Shown here piece by piece: positions 51,703-61,111 of a DNA stretch of 64,000 nucleotides. The translations under genes were made by a program, and so were the position numbers. The stretch is from NCBI RefSeq assembly GCF_011516935.1, contig NZ_WOTF01000003.1, positions 186,001 to 250,000 of the forward strand. Reading direction: 5' to 3'. This DNA is from Acetobacter farinalis. GTDB lineage: Bacteria > Pseudomonadota > Alphaproteobacteria > Acetobacterales > Acetobacteraceae. The notes under the pieces were generated by a model, which was not told the origin of the DNA, made no database searches, and saw nothing but the letters and a program-made list of their open reading frames with translations. The stretch's first letter is position 1, and each line of letters begins with the position of its first letter.

Positions 51703-54700
51703 TTGTCTATCTGCCGGCTTTTCATCATGCGGCCCGTCGGCACAATCCTGATGGCCATGGCCTTTGTTCTGGCGGGCGTTTTTGCCTACCGCGCCATGCC
51801 CGTGGCGGATCTGCCCAATATTTCCGTGCCGGTTATCTATGTTGTCGCGACCCAGACCGGCACATCCCCACAGCAGATGGCCAGCGCGCTCACCACACCG
51901 CTGGAGCGGCATCTGGGGCAGATTGCCGGGCTGACCAGCATGCGGTCCGACTCAACAGATACCAGCGCGTTTGTCCTGCTGTTTTTTGATAACAGCCGGG
52001 ACATCAACGGCGCCGCGCGCGATGTTGAGGCCGCCTTGCAGGCCGCCCGGGCGGACATGCCGCACACACTGCTCATGCCCCCGCAATATTACAAGGCCAA
52101 CCCGTCTGACAGCCCGATCATGCTGGCTGTCATGACCTCCGCCACCCGCACCACCACCGCCTTGCGTGATCTGGCGGAAACACGCCTCAAGCCGGTGCTG
52201 GCCGGTGTGAAGGGCGTTGGCTGGGTAGAGATGGTCGGCTCTTCCAAACCCGCCGTGCGCGTGGAAATGAATCCCATGATGCTGTATAAATACGGCATCG
52301 GGTTTGAAGACGTGCGGTCCGCACTGGCCTCCGCCAATGCGAACACCCCCAAGGGATTCCTTGATTCCGGCGGTGAACGCCTGACACTGGAAACGAACGA
52401 TCAGGCCCGTACGGCCGACCAGTATCGGGATCTTGTCATCGGGTACCGCAACGGTCGCCCCGTGCGCCTGACCGACGTGGCTATTGTGCGGGATGGCCCG
52501 CAGGATGAACGCAAGGCCGCCTGGTACAATCACCAGTCCGCCATTATCACCGTTATCCGCCCGCAGCCGGGCGCAAATGTTATTGAAGTAACGGACGCCA
52601 TCCGCGCCCGTGCGAAACTCCTGAGCAATGCGCTGCCAGCGGATGTGCAGTTCAAACTGGCGTCAGACCGCTCTGTCTCCATCCGCGGGGCGCTGGTGGA
52701 TACGCAATACACCCTGCTGATTTCCGTCCTGCTGGTGGTGCTGGTGGTGCTGGCCTTCCTGCGGAGCTGGCGCTCCACGCTCATCCCCGCCGTGACGGTG
52801 CCGATCTCGCTGGCCGGGTCTCTGGCAGTCATGCATCTGATGGGCTTCTCGCTTGATACGCTCTCCCTCATGGCGCTGACCATTGCGACAGGCTTTGTGG
52901 TGGATGACGCCATTGTGGTGGTGGAAAACATTGCCCGCCATATGGAAGCCGGGATGGGCCGCATGGAGGCAACACTCCTCGGCTCCCGGGAGATTGCGTT
53001 TACCATTCTCTCCATCACCATCTCGCTGATTGCAGTTTTTCTGCCCCTGCTGCTGCTGGGAGGGATTCCGGGCAAGATTTTCTTTGAATTTGCGATGACA
53101 CTGACCACGGCTGTCACCGTCTCGTTCTTTCTGTCCATCTCGCTCACCCCCATGATGTGCGCCTATATGCTGGAAATCCATCATGAGCCGGGTGAGCGCG
53201 CCTCCCCCCGTAAACAGGGCCTGCTGACACGCGCCGCCCATCTGCTGGCAGACGGCACGGACGCGATGCTGGAACGGCTGATGCGCGGCTATGCGCGCTC
53301 GCTCAACTGGGCGCTGCGCCACCCCTGGCTGATTTTCCTCTCCCTGCCCGCAAGCTTTTTTGCCACCATCGGCATTCTGATTGTCATGTCCAAGACAGTC
53401 CTGCCCGCAGAGGATATCTCCCTGCTGGAAAGCTATCTGAGCGCTGACCAGACCAGTTCCTTCGCGGCCATGTGCGGCAAGACGAAAGAGGTCATCAACG
53501 CCATGGTGGCGGACCATGATGTCGAGTCCGTTCTTGCCTTCGCGGGGGAGGACGCCGCCAATGAAGCGCAGGTTTTTGCCCAGCTGACAGACAAGGCCAG
53601 CCGCAGCTCCACCCCGGAGCAGATTGCCGCGCGCGTGCGCGAGCGGGTGAAGAACATTCCGGGCCTGACAGCCAGCATTTCCAACGCCGGAGATATCAAC
53701 GGCGGCGGAGACCGCCAGCACGAGGGCACATACAGCTATGTCTTCCAGAGTGATAACGCTGAAGATATCTACACCTGGGTTCCGCGCATCATAGACATCC
53801 TGCGCAAGAGCACGGTGCTTGTCGGGGTCAACAGCCATCTCTCCGGCAATGGCACCGCCATGCATGTGCGCATCCAGCGGGATACGGCTGCCCGATACCT
53901 CGTCACCCCCCAACTGATCGGCAATGCGCTGTATGATGCCTACGGGCAGCGCACCGCATCGGCCATTTCCACACCGCTGACCACCTATTACGTGGTGATG
54001 GAAGTAGAAAAACAGTTCCGGGATAACCCGGAAATGCTGAAAACCCTCTGGGTTTCCACCGCCGGTGGAACGGCGTCTGGGGCTACGGCGTCCAATACTG
54101 TCCGCGTCAAGAAACCCTCGGACACCTCGGAGTCCAAGGCCGCCTCCCTCAGCCAGCTTTCCTTCCGGAACGCCATTGCCAACCGTCTGGCAGGCGGCGG
54201 AGCCGGGGCCTCCAACGGGTCAGCCGTTTCCTCCTCATCGGAAACCATGGTGCCCCTGCCCACCGTGGCGCAACTGGAAACCACCCCCACCCCGCTTCAG
54301 GTCAGCCATCAAGGCGGGTTTATTGCAGGGTCCATCGCGTTTGACCTCGCTCCCGGCAAATCTCTGGGCGATGCCTCAGCCGAAATCCGGAAGGCCATGT
54401 TCACCCTGCATACGCCCCAGAGCCTGCGCGGTGATTTTTCCGGTCAGGCAGGCGACATGCAGAAAGACCTGATTAACGAACTGCTGGTTTTCATCGCGGC
54501 TATCGTCACGATGTATGTCACGCTGGGTATTCTGTATGAAAGCTACATCCAGCCGCTGACCATTCTCTCCACCCTGCCCTCCGCCGCGGTGGGTGCCGTG
54601 CTGACATTGTGGATCTGCGGAGAACCGTTTTCCCTCATCGCCATGATCAGCGTGATTCTGCTGATTGGCATCGTGAAGAAAAACGCCATCCTGATGATCG

Positions 54701-55056
54701 ACTTCGCCCTGCATGTGGAGCGCGAGCAGGGCCTGCCGCCGGAAGAAGCCATTCGTGCAGCCTGCCTGACGCGCTTCCGCCCTATTCTGATGACCACCCT
54801 GGCCGCCGCCTTTGGTGCGGTCCCGCTGGTTTTTGGGCATGGTTATGGGTCCGAGCTGCGCCGCCCGCTTGGCATTGCCGTTATCGGGGGGCTGGCCACC
54901 AGCCAGTTGCTCACACTGTATTCCACACCGGTTGTGTATCTGTTCATGCACCGGCTGGGGAACTGGGTGAAGCGGATGGGCGCGGCCCTTGGCCGCAGGC
55001 TGCGCCTGATCAGCCGGGATACCTCTTCAGACACCGCCCCCGCCCACACACCCTGA
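51703..55056 (+). CDS. RND efflux transporter, HAE1 family
   Basis: A 1117-residue pump with 12 predicted membrane segments and two large periplasmic loops. The proton-relay pair D401-D402 is in GFVVDDAIVVVEN. The start is TTG at 51703, chosen because GGAAG stands 8 nt upstream and the first residues (MSICRLFIMRPVGT) match family N-termini; no ATG fits. About 57 residues (790-846) form a Ser/Ala/Gly-rich insertion in the second periplasmic loop, not present in typical MdtB/AcrB-like pumps. No adaptor or outer-membrane gene is directly next to it. The HlyD gene upstream belongs to the FUSC trio. Confidence 0.88.
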   Translation: MSICRLFIMRPVGTILMAMAFVLAGVFAYRAMPVADLPNISVPVIYVVATQTGTSPQQMASALTTPLERHLGQIAGLTSMRSDSTDTSAFVLLFFDNSRDINGAARDVEAALQAARADMPHTLLMPPQYYKANPSDSPIMLAVMTSATRTTTALRDLAETRLKPVLAGVKGVGWVEMVGSSKPAVRVEMNPMMLYKYGIGFEDVRSALASANANTPKGFLDSGGERLTLETNDQARTADQYRDLVIGYRNGRPVRLTDVAIVRDGPQDERKAAWYNHQSAIITVIRPQPGANVIEVTDAIRARAKLLSNALPADVQFKLASDRSVSIRGALVDTQYTLLISVLLVVLVVLAFLRSWRSTLIPAVTVPISLAGSLAVMHLMGFSLDTLSLMALTIATGFVVDDAIVVVENIARHMEAGMGRMEATLLGSREIAFTILSITISLIAVFLPLLLLGGIPGKIFFEFAMTLTTAVTVSFFLSISLTPMMCAYMLEIHHEPGERASPRKQGLLTRAAHLLADGTDAMLERLMRGYARSLNWALRHPWLIFLSLPASFFATIGILIVMSKTVLPAEDISLLESYLSADQTSSFAAMCGKTKEVINAMVADHDVESVLAFAGEDAANEAQVFAQLTDKASRSSTPEQIAARVRERVKNIPGLTASISNAGDINGGGDRQHEGTYSYVFQSDNAEDIYTWVPRIIDILRKSTVLVGVNSHLSGNGTAMHVRIQRDTAARYLVTPQLIGNALYDAYGQRTASAISTPLTTYYVVMEVEKQFRDNPEMLKTLWVSTAGGTASGATASNTVRVKKPSDTSESKAASLSQLSFRNAIANRLAGGGAGASNGSAVSSSSETMVPLPTVAQLETTPTPLQVSHQGGFIAGSIAFDLAPGKSLGDASAEIRKAMFTLHTPQSLRGDFSGQAGDMQKDLINELLVFIAAIVTMYVTLGILYESYIQPLTILSTLPSAAVGAVLTLWICGEPFSLIAMISVILLIGIVKKNAILMIDFALHVEREQGLPPEEAIRAACLTRFRPILMTTLAAAFGAVPLVFGHGYGSELRRPLGIAVIGGLATSQLLTLYSTPVVYLFMHRLGNWVKRMGAALGRRLRLISRDTSSDTAPAHTP

Positions 55057-55150
55057 ATGGAGGCGGGCTGAGAGCCCAATGGCCATCACGCTCAAAAGTC
55101 GCTAAGAAAACGGCGTGTATACCCCTTTGTCATAAGGACGTTTTTTCATC

Positions 55151-55390
55151 ATGACCGATACCACCGTACCTGATCGTCTGTCCGTTAACCCGACCAGCCC
55201 CTACTTTAATGAAGCCCTGCTGGAGCGCGGCATTGGCATTCGCTTCAAAGGTGTCGAAAAAACCAATGTAGAAGAATACTGCATCAGCGAAGGCTGGGTG
55301 CGCGTGGCCGTAGGCAAAACGGTTGACCGCAACGGAAACCCGCTGACCATGAAGCTGCAGGGCCCGGTGGAAGCCTGGATCAAGGACTAA
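55151..55390 (+). CDS. DUF3297 family protein
   Basis: A 79-residue conserved protein of unknown function with the DUF3297 signature: DRLSVNPTSPYFNEALLERG, IGIRFKG, NVEEYCISEGWVRV and GNPLTMKLQGPVE. Small and soluble. It lies between the RND pump and the flavoprotein gene on the same strand. Confidence 0.88.
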   Translation: MTDTTVPDRLSVNPTSPYFNEALLERGIGIRFKGVEKTNVEEYCISEGWVRVAVGKTVDRNGNPLTMKLQGPVEAWIKD

Positions 55391-55457
55391 CCTGCGCCAT
55401 AAACATGCCTCCCCAATAATTAATCAATTTATTAAATTATTGATGCTTGTGATACTG

Positions 55458-55478
55458 CTCACATCTATCTGATGTGAG
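55458..55478. promoter_or_regulatory. Perfect palindrome upstream of the SQR-like gene
   Basis: CTCACATC-TATCT-GATGTGAG is a perfect 8-5-8 inverted repeat, 21 bp before the start of the flavoprotein gene. No T-run follows. It is preceded by an AT-rich stretch (55410-55441) that could hold the promoter. It resembles a repressor operator; the regulator is unknown. Confidence 0.6.
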
Positions 55479-55499
55479 ACAGTCTCAGGGAGAGCATAT

Positions 55500-56759
55500 A
55501 TGGCCCAGTCTGAAACCGGAAAAACCCCGGACCTCCGCTTTACAGTTGTCATCGTGGGGGGCGGCGCGGCCGGTATCGCAGTTGCCGCCCGCCTGCGGCA
55601 GGCGCGGCCCACGCTGGATATCGCAATCATTGACCCCTCCACCACCCACGCCTACCAGCCCGGCTGGACGCTGGTGGGCGCTGGAGTCATGACGCTGAAA
55701 AGCACGCTGCGGCAGGAAGGCGGCCTGATTCCGGACGGCTGCACATGGGTGCGCGCCGCTGTGGCCTCCTTCCAGCCGGAAGAAGACCGTATCACGCTGG
55801 CTGATGGCCGGACCGTGGCCTACAACCGTCTGATTGTCTGCCCCGGCCTGCAACTGGACTGGGACAAGATTGAAGGCCTGACCGAAACGCTGGGCCGCAA
55901 CGGCGTGTGCAGCAACTATTCCAAAGACACGGTGGAGTACACCTGGACCTGCATCCAGTCTCTCTCCGGTGGCAAGGCCCTGTTCACCCAGCCGCCCATG
56001 CCGATCAAGTGCGCGGGTGCGCCGCAAAAAATTGCGTATCTCGCCTCTGATTACTGGCGCAAGGAAGGCACGCTGAACCGCACCACTGTGGAATTCTGCC
56101 TTGCGGGAGATGCCCTGTTCGGCGTGAGCTATTACCTCCCCGCCCTCCAGAAGGCTGTTGATTATTACGGCATCACGCTCCAGTACAAGCATACGCTGAT
56201 TGCCGTGAACGGCCCGGAACGCAAGGCAACCTTTGCCGTGAGCGGCCCGGATGGCAAAACGGAAAATATCGTCAAAGATTTTGACATGCTGCATGTCACC
56301 CCGCCGCAGAGCGCCCCGGACTTCGTCAAGAAAAGCCCGCTGGCCAATGCTGCTGGCTGGCTGGATGTAGACCCCTCCACCCTGCGGCACGCCCGATATG
56401 CCAATGTGTTCGGGCTGGGCGATGTGATTGGCACATCCAACGCCAAGACCATGGCCGCCGCCCGCGCCCAGACGCCGGTTGTCACGGCAAACCTGCTGGC
56501 CTCTCTGGATGGCAAACCGCTTTCCAGCATTTATGACGGCTATGGTGCCTGCCCGCTCACTGTGGGCTACGGCAAGATTGTTCTGGCGGAATTCCTGTAT
56601 GGCGGGAAACCGGCTCCCAGCTTCCCGTATGACCAGCGCAAGCCCAGCCGCTTTGCCTGGTTCCTGAAAACCACCGTCTTCCCACGAGTCTATTGGGACA
56701 TGATGCTCAAGGGGCGCGACATCAGCGTGCCGCACCACCCGGAATGGATCAAATTCTGA
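55500..56759 (+). CDS. Sulfide:quinone-oxidoreductase-like flavoprotein
   Basis: A 419-residue FAD-dependent oxidoreductase. It has the N-terminal GGGAAGIAVAARL motif and a middle RLIVCPGLQLDW motif. The conserved PIKCAGAPQK with its Cys and the terminal GACPLTVGYGKIVLAEF with another Cys are shared with sulfide:quinone oxidoreductases, which oxidise sulfide and pass electrons to quinone. Membrane attachment cannot be judged from sequence. A 21-bp palindrome immediately upstream suggests regulated expression, possibly by sulfur compounds. A bidirectional terminator follows. Confidence 0.82.
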   Translation: MAQSETGKTPDLRFTVVIVGGGAAGIAVAARLRQARPTLDIAIIDPSTTHAYQPGWTLVGAGVMTLKSTLRQEGGLIPDGCTWVRAAVASFQPEEDRITLADGRTVAYNRLIVCPGLQLDWDKIEGLTETLGRNGVCSNYSKDTVEYTWTCIQSLSGGKALFTQPPMPIKCAGAPQKIAYLASDYWRKEGTLNRTTVEFCLAGDALFGVSYYLPALQKAVDYYGITLQYKHTLIAVNGPERKATFAVSGPDGKTENIVKDFDMLHVTPPQSAPDFVKKSPLANAAGWLDVDPSTLRHARYANVFGLGDVIGTSNAKTMAAARAQTPVVTANLLASLDGKPLSSIYDGYGACPLTVGYGKIVLAEFLYGGKPAPSFPYDQRKPSRFAWFLKTTVFPRVYWDMMLKGRDISVPHHPEWIKF

Positions 56760-56781
56760 ACCCCGGCCTCGTCAAGGCCAC

Positions 56782-56812
56782 AAAAAACCCCACCGAATGG
56801 TGGGGTTTTTTT
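56782..56812. terminator. Bidirectional terminator between the SQR-like gene and hpnN
   Basis: A perfect 13-bp stem AAAAAACCCCACC / GGTGGGGTTTTTT with loop GAAT. A-run and T-run on both sides serve convergent genes. Confidence 0.93.
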
Positions 56813-56836
56813 ATGCTCTGCGGCCATCAGAAGCTT

Positions 56837-59428
56837 TCAGGCTTCATCCGTCGGACGTTTGGGCAGAAGAGCGGGTACGAAAACCAGTGTCACCAGCAGT
56901 GTGCAGCCCAGTGAGAGCAGCAGCAGCCGCCCCATGCTGGCCGTGCCGGGGTGATGCGACAGGGCCAGAGAGCCGAAGGCCGTGCCCGTTGTCAGCGCGG
57001 AAAACAGCACAGCCCGTGCCGTGGGCGATGCCAAGGGGAAGCGCACCCCATCCCGCCAGTTCATGACAAAATAGATGTTGAAGGACACGCCCACACCCAG
57101 CAGCAGCGGCAGGGCGATGATATTGGCGAAATTCAGTGTTTCCGGCAGCAGGACCACCAGAATGACAGTCATCAGCGCGGAAAGCATCAGGGGGGAGAGA
57201 ACCAGCAGCATATCCTTCACCCGGCGGAGTGCCAGGAACAGGATGAGGGCAATCATGATAATGGCTGCCGCTGCGGCCTGCTCAAACGCCCGCACAATGG
57301 AGCGCGCACTTTCCACAATATCCACCGCCGAGCCAGCAATCTCCGGCTCGACAGCCTGAAGAGCCGTGACAAACTTCCTCAGCGCCCCACTGTTGGACAT
57401 GACGCCCTTGGGATGCACTTCAACCAGTGCGCGGCCATCAGGCAGCAGGTAATCATTCGCGATGGAGGGCGGTATGTCTTTCAGCGTGACCGGCGTGGCC
57501 TGCAACATGGTGCGAAGCTGGTCCAGCTGGGAAGGCAGGAAGCGCACCAGTGCCTCATTGGCTGCCAGAACCTGCTGGTCCGGTGCGGTGGAAAGTTTGA
57601 GCAGAGCGGCCTGAATGCGCCGCAGCGGGTCCTGCGCCGGGAGTTTGTCCAGCACGCTGCCCAGTGCCGCAGCCGTTGCCCCGGCAGACTCCCGCAGGGT
57701 CGCCGCATCAGGCGCGGGCTTTGGGTTGGGCACAATCAGGGTTGGCAGCAGGACGGACGCCGCATCCTGAATCAGCGCCAGTTTTTCGTCCTGTTTTGTC
57801 GGAACAAAAGAACCGAGCCACAGCACATCATGCACCTGCGGCACGGAGGCAAGCCGGTCCGCCTGCTTCTGCGCGTCATCCAGAGATTTGACGAGAAGCT
57901 CCGCACTGTAGGGGGAGGATTGCGGGTTGCTCATCAGCAGATGCAGCGCGCGCATCCCCTCAGAGTTCGGGTTTTTGGTGTGCAGCGGGTCTCCATCAAA
58001 CTGGAGCTGCGGTACGAGTGCGAGACCTGCCGCCGCCACCAGCCCGAACACCCCCAGCACCAGCGTGCGATGCCGGCGGATCTTCACATCAACCGGCTTC
58101 ATGAAGCTGTAGCCCATATCCGGGCAGTCGAGCGTGGGGTGGAAGAGTTTCAGCAGTGCGGGCAGCAGGCTGGTGGTGCATACAAACGCAACCAGCATGC
58201 CAACCCCGGCAATCAGCCCGAGCTGGGCAACCCCCAGAAAGGCTGTGGGAGTAAAGGCCAGAAAACCTGCTGACGTTGCCAGAGACGCCACCAGAATCTG
58301 ATGCCCGGTTTCCTCCCCCGTCTCCCGCAGGGCTTCAACAATTCCGGCATCTCCGGATGCGGCGTGCTGGGCCCGGAAGCGGACAGAAAACTGAATGGCA
58401 AAGTCCACCGCGATGCCGACAAACAGAATGGCAAACGCCACCGAAATCAGATTGAGCGTGCCCACCGCCACAGCGGCAAAACCCGTTGTCAGCAGCAGGC
58501 CGACCACCAGCGTGACAACAATGGGCACCACAACCCGCCATGAACGGACCGCAAGCGTCAGCCACAGGGTGACAAGGGCGAGAGACCCCAGAAGACCACT
58601 GACCATCCCCTCCGCCACGGTGGCGAATTCTTCATCATCCAGCTTCACCTGCCCGGTCATGTAAACCTTGGCATGGCCGCTTTTCACAAACTCGAGGGAC
58701 TTGATGGCCTGCACCATGGCGGCAGACGCCGCGCCACCGGGCTGGAAAGAGCCGTAATCCAGCTTCGGCTTGGTCATAACAAACTGGTAGCGCCCGGCGA
58801 GGTCTGACAACTGCCCGCCCAGCAGCTTCTGCCATGAGAGCGGTTGGGGCTGGCCTGCCGCTGCTTTTTCCAGATTATCCGCAAACCCGACCAGAGGCGT
58901 CTGGAAGCCCTTCAGGTCAGCCTGCCCCTGCTTGATGCCTTCAGAAATCAGAGACATCGCGCCAAACAGGCCACGCGCGGAGGGGTCCTGCGCCAGAGCG
59001 GACAGAAAGGGCTGCGCCGTAATGGTATCGTTCAGCACATCGGAAAGCGGCTGAGGCTCCAGAAACATCAGGCCGTTGCGGATCAGATAGGGGTTGGCAT
59101 CCGGACGTTCGGCAAAGCTGAAATGTGTATGGTCCGCTGAAAGCGTTTCCGCCAGAGCGCGGGCGGTTTCCTGCCCTTCCTCCGGGATGTCGGCTTCAAT
59201 CACCGCAACAAGCAGATTTTCCTTCTGCGGGAACAGGCGGCCCATCTCATCCGAACGCTGCTTCCATGGCAGACGGTCGGACAGCATCTTGCTGGTGTCC
59301 GTGGTTACGCCAAGGCAGGTCATGCCCGCATAGACAGCTCCGCCGGAGAAAAGCAGAAACAAGGCCACAACCACATAGGCATGACGAGCGCAGAACGTGA
59401 TGAAGCGACCTATGGGGGCAGAAAACAT
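56837..59428 (-). CDS. hpnN: Hopanoid transporter HpnN (RND/MMPL superfamily)
   Basis: An 863-residue RND-superfamily protein with 12 membrane segments and two periplasmic domains. The N-terminus (APIGRFITFCARHAYVVVAL) and length match HpnN, which moves hopanoids from the inner to the outer membrane. The GIAVDFAIQFSVRFR segment holds the proton-relay Asp. A hpnL homologue lies just upstream on the same strand, supporting the hopanoid assignment. It ends at a bidirectional terminator. Confidence 0.9.
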   Translation of the reverse strand: MFSAPIGRFITFCARHAYVVVALFLLFSGGAVYAGMTCLGVTTDTSKMLSDRLPWKQRSDEMGRLFPQKENLLVAVIEADIPEEGQETARALAETLSADHTHFSFAERPDANPYLIRNGLMFLEPQPLSDVLNDTITAQPFLSALAQDPSARGLFGAMSLISEGIKQGQADLKGFQTPLVGFADNLEKAAAGQPQPLSWQKLLGGQLSDLAGRYQFVMTKPKLDYGSFQPGGAASAAMVQAIKSLEFVKSGHAKVYMTGQVKLDDEEFATVAEGMVSGLLGSLALVTLWLTLAVRSWRVVVPIVVTLVVGLLLTTGFAAVAVGTLNLISVAFAILFVGIAVDFAIQFSVRFRAQHAASGDAGIVEALRETGEETGHQILVASLATSAGFLAFTPTAFLGVAQLGLIAGVGMLVAFVCTTSLLPALLKLFHPTLDCPDMGYSFMKPVDVKIRRHRTLVLGVFGLVAAAGLALVPQLQFDGDPLHTKNPNSEGMRALHLLMSNPQSSPYSAELLVKSLDDAQKQADRLASVPQVHDVLWLGSFVPTKQDEKLALIQDAASVLLPTLIVPNPKPAPDAATLRESAGATAAALGSVLDKLPAQDPLRRIQAALLKLSTAPDQQVLAANEALVRFLPSQLDQLRTMLQATPVTLKDIPPSIANDYLLPDGRALVEVHPKGVMSNSGALRKFVTALQAVEPEIAGSAVDIVESARSIVRAFEQAAAAAIIMIALILFLALRRVKDMLLVLSPLMLSALMTVILVVLLPETLNFANIIALPLLLGVGVSFNIYFVMNWRDGVRFPLASPTARAVLFSALTTGTAFGSLALSHHPGTASMGRLLLLSLGCTLLVTLVFVPALLPKRPTDEA

Positions 59429-59525
59429 GGCAGATGATCAGATCCCGAAAATTTCGCGGCACAAGGCCCAGAGCTGCTTTCGTTTGGACCAACCCACCGG
59501 CCCGATGCAAGGGAGGATATGCAGA

Positions 59526-60506
59526 TCACGCCTGTTGAGGCCGCGTATCCCACCGATGTTCCAGACATTGCCACACCACCAGAGACGGCACACCCCACGC
59601 AATTTCCCGCATGCGTTTGATGAGGGAGAGGGCAATAGCCACAGGCGGGCTGATGCCAAACAGACCGCCAATCAGCAGATACCCGCCTTCTGAAACGCCC
59701 AGCGCACCCGGCACGACAAAGCCGACGGATTTCGCCGCCTCCCCCACGCCTTCAATCACAAACCCGACGGAGAGCGGGCAATCATGCCCCATGAAATGCA
59801 GGATGAGGCAAACCTCCACGGCCCCAAGCGCCCACGCCACAAACTGGAGCCACAGCGCCAGCACGGCATTCCGCTTCACCTTGTACAGCCCCAGAACAGT
59901 CTGGTGCAGGCCACGAATGCCCTCCACACCATTCCAGCCCAGATGCTCCGCTATCCTGACCAGCAGTACTTCCACAAAAGCCACGGCCCCCAGCCACTGG
60001 CTGGCGAACAGCCCGAGCCCGACAGCCAGCGCCACCAGCGCGCTTTCCAGCAATTCATCGGTAATGGGAGAACGCTTGACCAGAAACAGCAGCAGGCCCA
60101 GCCCCATGAAGGTGAACAGGACCTGACTGAGCAATTCCAGTGTGAGATCACAAATGGTGGCAGCGGCGGCGTGGCGTGTACCCAGACCCCGCCGTGCCAG
60201 CAGGCGGCTGGACCAGACCTCTCCCCCCACTTGCGCGACGGGAAGCAGATTGTTTATCCCCTCACGCACACAGCGGAGCAGAACATAATCCCGCCAACTG
60301 GGGGTGGGAGACGGGCACTGGCCCGCAATGGTGCGCCAGGCCTGCGCGGAGAGCGCAACCTGCACGGCATGAAAGCATATGGCGGCCAGAATGCCCCAGC
60401 CGCCTGTCATGATAAGAGCCACAATTGAGCGGGCGCCGAACTGCATCAGCATCCAGACAGTCAGCCCCAGCCCCAAAAGGCCCGCGATGACAGTAACCCG
60501 CTTCAT
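59526..60506 (-). CDS. hpnL: HpnL-family membrane protein (hopanoid-associated)
   Basis: A 326-residue membrane protein with about eight hydrophobic segments, related to the lysylphosphatidylglycerol synthase transmembrane domain. Characteristic are NNLLPVAQVGGEVWSSRLL and AKSVGFVVPGALGVSEGGYL. HpnL genes occur with hopanoid synthesis genes; the biochemical role is unknown. It is adjacent to hpnN (97 bp apart), and the riboflavin operon ends 92 bp upstream. Confidence 0.85.
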   Translation of the reverse strand: MKRVTVIAGLLGLGLTVWMLMQFGARSIVALIMTGGWGILAAICFHAVQVALSAQAWRTIAGQCPSPTPSWRDYVLLRCVREGINNLLPVAQVGGEVWSSRLLARRGLGTRHAAAATICDLTLELLSQVLFTFMGLGLLLFLVKRSPITDELLESALVALAVGLGLFASQWLGAVAFVEVLLVRIAEHLGWNGVEGIRGLHQTVLGLYKVKRNAVLALWLQFVAWALGAVEVCLILHFMGHDCPLSVGFVIEGVGEAAKSVGFVVPGALGVSEGGYLLIGGLFGISPPVAIALSLIKRMREIAWGVPSLVVWQCLEHRWDTRPQQA

Positions 60507-60598
60507 CTTCCCCCCGGCGTTACAGGGCCGCGGGCTCCGGCATGCAGCCCGCGTGATCAGCCCCGATGCATCAGAGCACGTGCCTCAAACCAAATGCA

Positions 60599-61081
60599 TC
60601 AGACCCTGATCTGGCGCAGCAAGGCAAGAGACTCTACGCATGCCGCCGCTGCTTCACGGCCTTTATTATGAATGTCATCACCAGAGCGGAGCTCAGCCTG
60701 CTCATTCGTATAGGTTGTGAGCACCCCAAACGCGATCGGGGTTTCCGTCGCCAGTGAGGCCTGCATCAGCCCGACCGTGGTGCCGAGGCTGATGAATTCA
60801 AAATGCGCGGTATCGCCCTTGATCACGCAGCCAAGGCAGATCACCCCTTCAAACCGCCCCGTTTTTGCCAGTGTCTGCGCCAGAAGCGGCATTTCAAAGG
60901 CACCGGGAGCAGCAAAAACATCCCCTTCCGCCACTGTGATGCCGTGCTCACCCAGCCATGCCAGAGCGCCATCCCGCAGGCCGCCTGTCACTTCTTCATT
61001 AAAGCGGCTGACAATCAGGGCCAGACGCGGCATGGGCGTGAGGGTGAGGTTCGGGAGGGAGACAGGGTTCCGTGTGCTCAT
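60599..61081 (-). CDS. ribH: 6,7-dimethyl-8-ribityllumazine synthase
   Basis: A 160-residue enzyme that condenses 5-amino-6-ribitylaminouracil with 3,4-dihydroxybutanone phosphate, the step before riboflavin synthase. Motifs: SRFNEEVTGGL, GAFEMPLLAQ, the catalytic His in GDTAHFEFI and FGVLTTYTNEQA. It is the last gene of the rib block. The nusB gene that often follows ribH is absent here. Confidence 0.94.
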   Translation of the reverse strand: MSTRNPVSLPNLTLTPMPRLALIVSRFNEEVTGGLRDGALAWLGEHGITVAEGDVFAAPGAFEMPLLAQTLAKTGRFEGVICLGCVIKGDTAHFEFISLGTTVGLMQASLATETPIAFGVLTTYTNEQAELRSGDDIHNKGREAAAACVESLALLRQIRV

Positions 61082-61111
61082 AAAACTATCCTTGAAGAAA
61101 ACTGTGTGAAA

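Noticed and set aside
56951-58273. A 440-codon open frame on the plus strand
   Set aside because: It is antisense to hpnN, with Gln/His/Arg-rich composition and no membrane or domain features.
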